Shown: in pieces, positions 56,645 to 64,000 of the stretch
Position numbering within the stretch: position 1 is the stretch's first letter
Layout: the number at the start of each line of letters is the position of its first letter
Source of the DNA: Steinernema hermaphroditum
Lineage: Eukaryota; Nematoda; Chromadorea; Rhabditida; Steinernematidae
Direction: 5' to 3'
Assembly (NCBI GenBank): GCA_030435675.1
Contig: CM059623.1
Location: forward strand, 12,494,092 to 12,558,091
Length of the DNA: 64,000 bases
The notes under the pieces: model-generated
What the model was told of the DNA's origin: nothing
The model's input: only the letters and a program-made list of their open reading frames with translations
Database searches by the model: none
Translations under genes and position numbers: made by a program

Positions 56645-57971
56645 ATGCGAACGCCTATTGCAGCATCGGCTCTAGCGCTTTTGCCAACACTTAGACGAAG
56701 GAGAATTCGCCGCCAGCGAAGGGTCTACGTTCGGCAGTCACATCTGGCGCACCAAGAAGCGCGCTTCCAGCTTTTTGAGCAATACTATCAAAACTCTGGT
56801 GACTTGAAGCTCTTCCTTCGTTTCAATAGGGAGGACTTTGACCGCCTTCACGAGATTTTGAAGCCGGATTTGGTGAAGAAAGCAAATCATCGATTCCCTT
56901 TGACATCGAAACAACGTTTAGCGGTATTCCTACGATGCGTTTACTGGCAGAGCCATAATCTAAATCCCTTTTTCCAGGTTCGTTGCCCACGGTGCCAGTT
57001 ACAGGGGAATTGAAACCACGTTCGGAATCGGAAAAACGACTGTCATCGAGATTATTCGAACAGTGACGGCAGCTGTCATCAACAGACTCCGCTTCCCGTG
57101 TCCAACGACAGCAGAATGGCTGCAAATAGCTCACGACTTTGAAAGAAAATGGCACTTTCCACAGTGCATCGGAGGCGTCGACGGAAAATATTTCGCCATA
57201 AATGTAAGGAAGATATGATGATGGTCTAGTTGCTTGTGTTATAGGCACCGACAGGCGAAGGGTCCGTATATTACAACCACAAATTGTTCCACTCGATCAT
57301 TGGACTAGCATGGGTAGACGCCAACTATAAGCTGATCTTCTTCGATGTCGGAAGCCCTGGCCGATGCTCCGACGCCGGTGTCTACAAATCGAGCCCAGTT
57401 GCTGCTAAGGTTCGCTCAGGCCAAGCCGGAATCCCCAACGATCGTCGACTCGGCAACTATGATCTTCCATTCGTCTTTGTCACTGACCAGGGCTTCAAAC
57501 TCTCGAAGCACGTTCTTCGCCCTTTCTCACAACGTGATGCACTACGTGATAAGGTTAAAAATGAATTCAACTATCGGCTATCACGGTAAGACAGACTAGT
57601 TCTCGAACTGTGAATCAACCTCTACTTTCAGAGCGCGACGTGTGACCGAGAACTGCTTCTGCATACTGGTAAACAGGTTTCGAATACTGCGAAGTCCACT
57701 CGGAATGGATCCGGACAACGCGAGAAATCTGATTGTGGCAGTAGGACTTCTCCACAACTATCTTCGATCTGCGGAAATCGCTCGCAATGAAACGCCACAG
57801 GATATCGTCGAAGCCGACGCACAAGATATAGCTACAGACATGACCGCTCCCGCAACTGATGACTCAATGAGCTCGAGACAGCTGTCACAAGAGGCCAGCG
57901 AGATTCGTAATAAGTTTGCTGACTACTTTTTTAGTCCGGAAGGACGAGTAACGTTCAGAAATTACGAATAA
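56645..57971 (+). CDS. Harbinger DDE transposase (possible frameshift)
   Basis: Exon 1 starts at 56645 right after a CATTTCAG acceptor; later exons are about 56978-57203, 57245-57595 and 57632-57971. The DDE_Tnp_4 catalytic residues are present: Asp in IGGVDGKYFAI, Asp in GSPGRCSDAGVY, Glu in RRVTENCFCIL. N-terminal helices (FLRFNREDFDRLHEIL) and a helix-turn-helix-like segment (YRGIETTFGIGKTTVIEII) are also seen. The junction of exon 1 and 2 is a problem: the frame FLRC...FVAHGASY requires a phase-2 donor and I find none, so either a one-base frameshift or an unusual splice is present. All other introns keep frame. Confidence 0.8.
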
Positions 57972-58127
57972 AAGTACCGTTTCTAGTGATTTCCGCCTCC
58001 TACACCACGACTTCACGAAACTGTTTCCGCAAACCTGGAAACCGTTTCCGCGCCCCGGAAACAGTTTTCAAGCAAAATCCGGAAACTGTTTCCGGAAACC
58101 GTTTCCGGAACTATGACCGGGCCTTAA

Positions 58128-59735
58128 GTTGACGATTTGAACTGGAACTCCTTGTCGTACAGCTGCCTTCCAGACTACGTTTACTTCTACGGAGTCGAAT
58201 GCCTGTTCGAAGTCAACGAAGGCGACGAATAACGACATCCGGTACTCTCGCGTCTTCTCCAGCAGTTCATTGATGGCGTGCAGATGGTCGATGGTGGAGT
58301 ATTTTTTCCGGAAGCCGGCTTGCTCGGCTGGTTGCGCGGCGTCCAACGTAAGCTCAATCCGTTTCACTAAGACCTTCGTCAATAGTTTGTAGACGACGGA
58401 GAGCAGAGATATCGGCCTGTAGTTCTTGACCAGGAGCGGATCTCCCTTCTTGAAGAGAAGTATCGTCGACGAATCGGCCATCTTTTCCGGGACTTGGCAG
58501 TTCCGCAGGCACCAGTTGAAGATTTCGGTCAGAGGGCGGAGGAAAGCGTTCTTGCCGATCTTCAACATCTTCACCGTAACCGCGTCTTCTCCTGGGCTTC
58601 TTCCGGTATGCATCTTCTTCAGAGCTTCTTCTACTTCGCATTGCAGGAACTCCGGACATTCTTCTGATGCAGTTGGCGCTTCATACTCGACGTTCACCGT
58701 GGAGGCATAGAGGTCTTCGTAGAAGTTTCTCACAGCTCGGTGCAGTTCTGCCGCCGTTGAGCAGAGATGACCATGCTCATCACGCAGTTGAATGATCCGT
58801 CTTCTTCCTGTTGCTACTTCGCCACGTATCTTCCGAAGACCTCTCGCGTTCTGCACTGCCACTTCAACCAGTTGACGATGGTAATCGTTCATGTCGTTGC
58901 GCACTTCACGTCGAACCATCTTGTTCAGCTCCGTGAAGGCGATCCGATCTTCAACGGATTCCTGGTGCTTCCCCAGCTCGTGTCTTTGTCGGAGAAGGTC
59001 GACGGTGTTCGGCTTCAGTCGCCTCTTCTTCTCGGCAGGCTCTTCGGCGAACTCAGCGGTTTCGTGGATGTACTTCAGCAGATCGGAGTATCCATTTTGC
59101 GTCTCGGAGTCGATCACAGGTGGGCTTGCAGCTAGCGCCATTTGGAAGAGTTCTCGGTTTAAGCGTTTTCTCGTCTTCGGCTGTTGCTGCTCGCAAATAC
59201 CCGCAATCTTGGCGCGATTACACCCGATCCGGAGCTACTTGCACACCTTTCCCAACCAGGCACACAAGCAGTCCGCAGCTCGACTCTGAGATCTTCAAGC
59301 AGGGCTTCAAAGTCGTCTTCATCTTCTTCGTCGTCATCATTTTCTTGTCTTCTGTGTCCAGTTGGAGGCGCATATATGGAGTAAATGCGTAAGACTTCTT
59401 GTCCAAACTGGAGGTCTAGCATCGAGATCCTCGGTCCTATTTGGCGGAATTGACGGAAGTACTGTTGCAGCCTCTGACTGAGGAGAAAGCCTGTTCCAGA
59501 AGGCCCAGAGCTGTCTCCGGTCCGCTGTAGAAGAAGCGAAACTCGGAATCATTCAAGTCCATTGCTCCAAGGCCTCTACATCTCAACTCAGTCAGGGCGA
59601 GAACGTCGATGATGATGTTCTTCCGCTCTTCTTGCAACTCGAGGAGACGTCCAGGCGAGGCGGCGCACGTTGAGCGTTCCCAGGTTGATGCGTTGTTGGG
59701 GGTGGAACATACGTAACCTTGCTGTTCCACGGCTT
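58128..59735 (-). mobile_element. RTE-like LINE, 5' part with endonuclease and RT
   Basis: From about 59730 down: broken endonuclease pieces (RLASPGRLLELQEERKN-like, IIIDVLALTELRCRG; SIYAPPTG; FEALLEDLR). From 59141 there is a long intact frame with a charged linker, then RT blocks: MHTGRSPGEDAVTVKML, ILLFKKGDPLLVKNYRPISL, QAGFRKKYSTIDHLHAI, FVAFVDFEQAFDSV. It stops at the Harbinger insertion and continues at 55282. The endonuclease needs two or more frames, so the LINE is dead quite apart from the insertion. Confidence 0.8.
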
Positions 59736-60040
59736 CTACAGTGATATATAAATTGCTTTGTTTTGTTCGTCCTGCGAAAAATTATGGCGTTTTTTGCGCG
59801 TGACAGTATTTAGTTGACACCCTGTAGGTTACGGAAGCTTCGATTTCGACCGCTAACGGATATCGGAGCTCAAGAGAGAACCGACCGATTCGCAGGTAGA
59901 CAAAAAGGAAGTCCATCATTGCTTCATGAAATAAAATCGTGAAAATCGTTATCTTCTGCAGTCTTGCCAAACTCGACGGAATTCCAGGTTAGGTCCGCTG
60001 AAGGACGATGATCTCTATCAAATCAATACATGCACCACTG
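59736..60040. other. Gene-poor stretch
   Basis: Nothing supported; LINE 5' boundary unclear. Confidence 0.3.
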
Positions 60041-60760
60041 CGTCCAAAAAAATCCGCAACGTGGATCTCAAGCTGAAACCTTCAGATTTCGAGTTGTTAA
60101 GGGATGTGTGTGAAGCTCTCAGCCCGCTCGATCTGTGCACTAGAATGGTGCGTTGGTTGTCTGAGCGTAGTGTCTTAATTTTAAATGTTACAGTGCTCTG
60201 GACGAAAGGCATACATTGGGATTATCCTGTTCCTTCCACACCAACATCTTTGCTGTCCAATGACCTTTCTGGAACCGAAGAGAGCGAAACAGCGACATTT
60301 CTCCGAACTATCAGCATTAAACTGAGGAGGCATCTTGGGCAATACAATCAACTTTGCTGCGCATCTTGCTCCTCGTTTTCATGCGTAGGAACTTAGGTGG
60401 TGTTTCCCATAACTGGCTCTCTTGGCTAGCAAAATCTCTGCTATCCCCGTGGACTGTGTGGACGCGCCTTTGAAACGCGCCTTTGAAATTATCGAAGGCG
60501 GATTCGAACTCCAATCGGACGCCAAAATACGCTATCCGAACGTGCGATATCTATTAGTCGCCGTGGCCTCATGTCCCAAACGACTCTTTGACGCTCATTC
60601 CACACAGAAGACGTCTATACGCTCATGTAGTTTGCGCCGAACGGCGGGACAGCTCTTTGTTTCACCACTCACACCCGGATCGCCCTTTCACAATCCAGTG
60701 GATTCCCATTTCAGACGGACCCCTGAGGTGAGTGAGCACTTCCGGAAGTGAGTATGTCTG
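60041..60760 (+). pseudogene. Possible hAT transposase C-terminal scraps
   Basis: Frames with LKPSDFELLRDVCEALSPLD (as in the 'W..L..L...L.P...AT' helix of hAT transposases) and, from 60422, a region ending near a hAT-like dimerisation segment. Identity rests on a weak pattern. Confidence 0.25.
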
Positions 60761-61033
60761 CAGAGACGTCAAATTCCTTGAAAACAATTGTCCTATATCA
60801 ATTTTCATAATACTGATATGTGTAATAAAGTATTTCAACCTCCACTGTTGTGCAACAAAGCCCATGTCTTTCCTAAACATGCACCTTCAGTGTGTTCACT
60901 TTCCTCTGCGATCGATCGATTATTCACTCCTCTCCTAATGCTTCCGCGCGTTGCGGAACCCAATGGAAAGAACATCCTCGAGTTCGTCTATCTTCTGTCA
61001 TTTTTTTTCTCGTGGACTTTTCGACTTTTTCAG

Positions 61034-63980
61034 ATGAATAGGCCGTATCACCAAGGTCGTTATCACTCTTCGTCCGTTATTACAGCGCTGCTTGAACAGC
61101 TCACCCGGCATGTGCAATCTATCAGCGGTGTCGATGCGCGACTTGCCGCCTTGGAAGCGGCAGAGGCGGTGAACAGCGAAAAGATGAGGAGGAGGGAAGA
61201 CATCGCGCTGGAGCTTTTGGCGAAGATCGTCAACAGAATTCAGAACATCGAAGAGCACATGAATGTTCAGCGTTTTGACGTTATGTGCCAAACTGAAATC
61301 GAAGTCGACGACAATGCTGTGCAAACAGATGTCAAGAGATTCGTTGAACGGGAAACCCAGACGACTGAGGAAGTGTCGACAGTGTCAGTCGCCCTTGGAA
61401 GTGATGAGTCGTCGTTCCATCAAGCCCCTGAAAGCAAAGCAGAGGCAGTGGAAATTAAGGAAACGATGGATGTGACTCCAAAGGAGGAAGTAGAGAAGCA
61501 GCGATCTGATGGGAAGGAGCTATATGAGATACAGGCACCTGCTTCATCAAATCCTGAAAAACAAGAAGTGCCGTAAGTTCTTTTTTTCGTAACAAATAAA
61601 GACGATTGTATGTAAAGCTGTCAACTTGCCTTTGCGCGTCGTAATAGTGAGTTAGTGTCAGAGTTTGATGGCAATTAGAAGGAATCTGAACCGAACTCAG
61701 CTGGTTAGTTGCCAAATTACTACGAATTTGATTTCATATTCATCTCGTGCAGTAAGCAAATCCTTTTTTTTGCAAATTGAACCCTTCTGTAATGGTTTTT
61801 ATAATTTATATTGACTCATTACTGATGTATGTTTATTTGTGTCAAAGTTCTGATATCTCATTTCCGGAAATCGAATTCATCTGGGTGTTGCCTTGGCCCC
61901 TCCACTTAAGAGGTCACTCATAAGTCCGAAAATCGATAGCCAAACTGTCAATGACAATGTACTATTGGGTTGGTCCATTGAAAATGTCGGATGATTTAAG
62001 TGGCAGTTTCTTAATATATATCCATGCCTATTATTCTCGGTATTGACTGTTTGACTGAGCAACTGCGGCTCACTTCTCAGGCAAAACCCAGACCCCTTGT
62101 TCATAGAACACAAGAGGTTTGAGGTCGAAAAATGTTTTGGTACAATTTTCGACCTCTTTCTTTTATTTGGAGTGGTTCCCTCTGGTATCGTCATTTTTAA
62201 AGGAGAACAGATGACAGTAAGATAGAGCGAAGAGAGTACTATAAGAACCGCAAACAGCGAATCTCTCAGCTCAAGGTGGAGAGCCATTGTGGAGGTCAAC
62301 TTTAAAATGTGAGGTCTCGGGTAGCCGTACTTTTTGTGGATCCAAGGGTCATTTTTTCGACATTTGGCATCTGTTTCCTGAAAGTTGAAAAGATCTCGTG
62401 GAATCACTATATGGGCTTGGTAGCTGTGAGTGATAGCTACCTGCTACATATCCCCATTGTCTGCTATGTAACTTAACCAATTAGAAATGTTGGAGTTAAG
62501 AGAACATGGTCATTTGAAAAAGCCATCTTTGTGAAATTAGCTCAGGTTATGATACATAACCAAGATAACAATAGGTGCGTTCGGTAGGCAATACCTAAGG
62601 ATGTACGTGGTTGAAGGCAGCCACCGTCCATCACACAATTAATGACGTAAAAAGCCCGTACATCACTTCGCATTTCGCCATCTCGAGGTGCCAGAAAATG
62701 GTCATCACGACAGAATAGGCCTGGAACACCACCAGGAATGTACTGAGCAAGTCGCCAATCATATTATGGAGAGAGAATTAATTGTGCTCAAGAACGTACC
62801 CATCGATTTGGTCATGGAAGCAAATTCTGAAGAAAGAACAGGCTCTGGTTAAGTGGCGTGTGAAATGTCTCCGCATCTAAAGAGTTAGACAGATTTAAAC
62901 ATAATTACTCCTATCGCTGCACTAACTATTGAGTTGAATACTCAGATGGCATATATAAAAAAACGGTAAAGAGATCGGATACCATTTTGGAAGATTTGTA
63001 CTATCTCAGAAGGGTGTCTCAGAGTTACTTTTATGAGATCAATACTTCATGATTCACTTTTCCCATACTGTACTCCATTTAACTTTTTTCATTTTTCAGC
63101 AGAAGCAGCCAGCCGACGAAAGAACCGTCGGTTGTGCAGAAACCACAACAAATAGTGAAGCCTGTTGCCGTGTGGTCGAGGAGAACATGCGAACGACCTT
63201 TCAAATGTGTATCGAAAAAGCAAAAACTCAAAGAGAGTCAATTTAAAAAGGTTGGTTTCTCCGTTTCCCATGAATCCAATGAATGTTCCTACCCCCTATA
63301 GGATGGCTTATAGGATTTTGTAAAAGATATATTTTTCATAGGGTCCTTATGTGCTAACACGAAGACGATTTCTCTTTTAATGTCTGATGTTTAATGGTCA
63401 GCGTTACTGTACTGGACTATATTTGGTCCTAATTAGAGCAAGGGGACATAGCACAGACCATGCTCTGGACAACGTTACATTAGAAGAGTCTTGTTACCTT
63501 TATTTCTCTGCAATATGTCAGACCAATTCTTGTGTTCATCTCATAAGCGATACCTCTTTTCAGTACACCCGAAAAATAATGTTCTACATGAACGTGTGGT
63601 CATACAAGCAAGTCTACACGACGGAAGTGATGAAGGCGTTCAAAGACTACGGCAATGGCGACGCCCGTCTCATTTTCGCCATCCTCTTCACCAAGAGCCT
63701 TTCGACCAGGAAGCTTTGCCGTCTTTATGGGAACATCGTTAGAATTCTCCTTTTGGCCAACCATCACACACCTCACATCTACAGCATTCTCAACCACGCC
63801 CTCATCTTCTCTCTCAATATGTCTTCGCTCTTCTTTGGATTCAAAGGAGCGCTCAAGATGCAACTCGAGTACTCGCCTTATGGATTCGACTTCTTGGACT
63901 TGTCACGGAGATTTGTGAAGAAAAAGCCGACGGAGGTCAAGAAGTTTGAAAAGGAGGTCATCGCCAACCTCTCGTGGTAA
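61034..63980 (+). CDS. Coiled-coil protein with three QT (dynein light chain type) motifs
   Basis: Exons 61034-61572, 63100-63250 and 63564-63980 give 368 residues with matching phases (2, then 0). The ATG directly follows CTTTTTCAG, as for a trans-spliced start. Residues 15-80 form a coiled coil (ITALLEQLTRHVQSISGVDA ... RIQNIEEHM). CQTE (85-88), VQTD (96-99) and RETQT (106-110) are spaced 11-12 residues apart, matching the LC8/DYNLL-binding consensus, best in RETQT. A Glu/Lys-rich linker follows. The last exon (KIMFYMNVWSYKQVYTTEVM...) is helical and hydrophobic; no domain recognised. The second donor (AAG|GTTGGT) is weak, so the last exon could be a separate gene. Intron 1 (1.5 kb) carries a mariner-type element. 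Confidence 0.6.
61962..62840 (+). mobile_element. Mariner-type non-autonomous element inside an intron
   Basis: TA then CTATTGGGTTGGTCCATTG; colinear with the copy at 18267 over almost its whole length (AGGTCGAAAAATGTTTTGGT, TAGCTGTGAGTGATAGCTAC, TTTCGCCATCTCGAGGTGCC). The right inverted end is not recognisable. It lies in sense orientation within intron 1 of the coiled-coil gene. Confidence 0.75.
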
Positions 63981-64000
63981 GGGCTGCATGCGTCGATTTC

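Larger units (their letters stand above)
55286..58124 (+). mobile_element. PIF/Harbinger DNA transposon, 2.84 kb, near-intact
   Basis: Terminal inverted repeats AGGCCCGGTCATAGTT, flanked by perfect TAA duplications (55283-55285 and 58125-58127). It carries both genes normal for the superfamily: a MADF/Myb-like DNA-binding protein and a DDE transposase. Both ends hold arrays of the palindrome GGAAACNGTTTCC (about ten copies at 55300-55510 and six at 58020-58112), likely binding sites for its own proteins. It inserted within the reverse-transcriptase frame of a LINE. Confidence 0.95.

Overview
The window is nuclear DNA from a nematode, most likely a free-living or related rhabditid. The evidence is a Srt-family serpentine chemoreceptor, a MOLO-1-like levamisole-receptor modulator, a nematode-type FkbM methyltransferase, many 40-50 bp introns ending in TTTCAG, and TTTCAG-type acceptors placed a few bases before start codons, as expected for spliced-leader trans-splicing. 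All gene models are by eye; the multi-exon ones rest on reading-frame continuity across GT-AG pairs.

Region 1-11.6 kb holds an FkbM methyltransferase tail (-), nested hAT-type MITEs, an unknown five-exon gene (+), a MOLO-1-like gene (+), the mitochondrial ribosomal protein mL50 (-), a second hAT MITE, tRNA-Cys(GCA), tRNA-Gln(TTG) and a small twin-CX11C protein (-). Region 11.6-27 kb is gene-poor, with foldback and mariner-type non-autonomous elements, tRNA-Ile(AAT) and two paralogous four-exon genes of an unrecognised family. Region 27-34.7 kb holds the Srt receptor, two nearly identical secreted serine-protease genes in a recent inverted duplication that also copied the end of the Srt gene, and an intronless 312-residue ORF.

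From about 35 to 60 kb the window is dominated by mobile elements: an (ATTCGA)n array beside a BED/hAT relic, a degenerate Ty3/gypsy element carrying a nested MITE, an unusual GC-rich segment (RG-rich ORF, SF1 helicase fragments, retroviral-type integrase core, LTR-like sequence), a MULE relic, a foldback with a tRNA-like box B, a 0.5-1.4 kb block present three times with 42-codon tandem repeats, Tc1/mariner transposase relics, and an RTE-like LINE split by a 2.8 kb Harbinger element with an exact TAA target duplication. The last 3 kb hold a coiled-coil gene with three QT motifs of the dynein-light-chain type.

The host genes do not form an obvious pathway. The main story is nested transposition and local duplication around single-copy genes.
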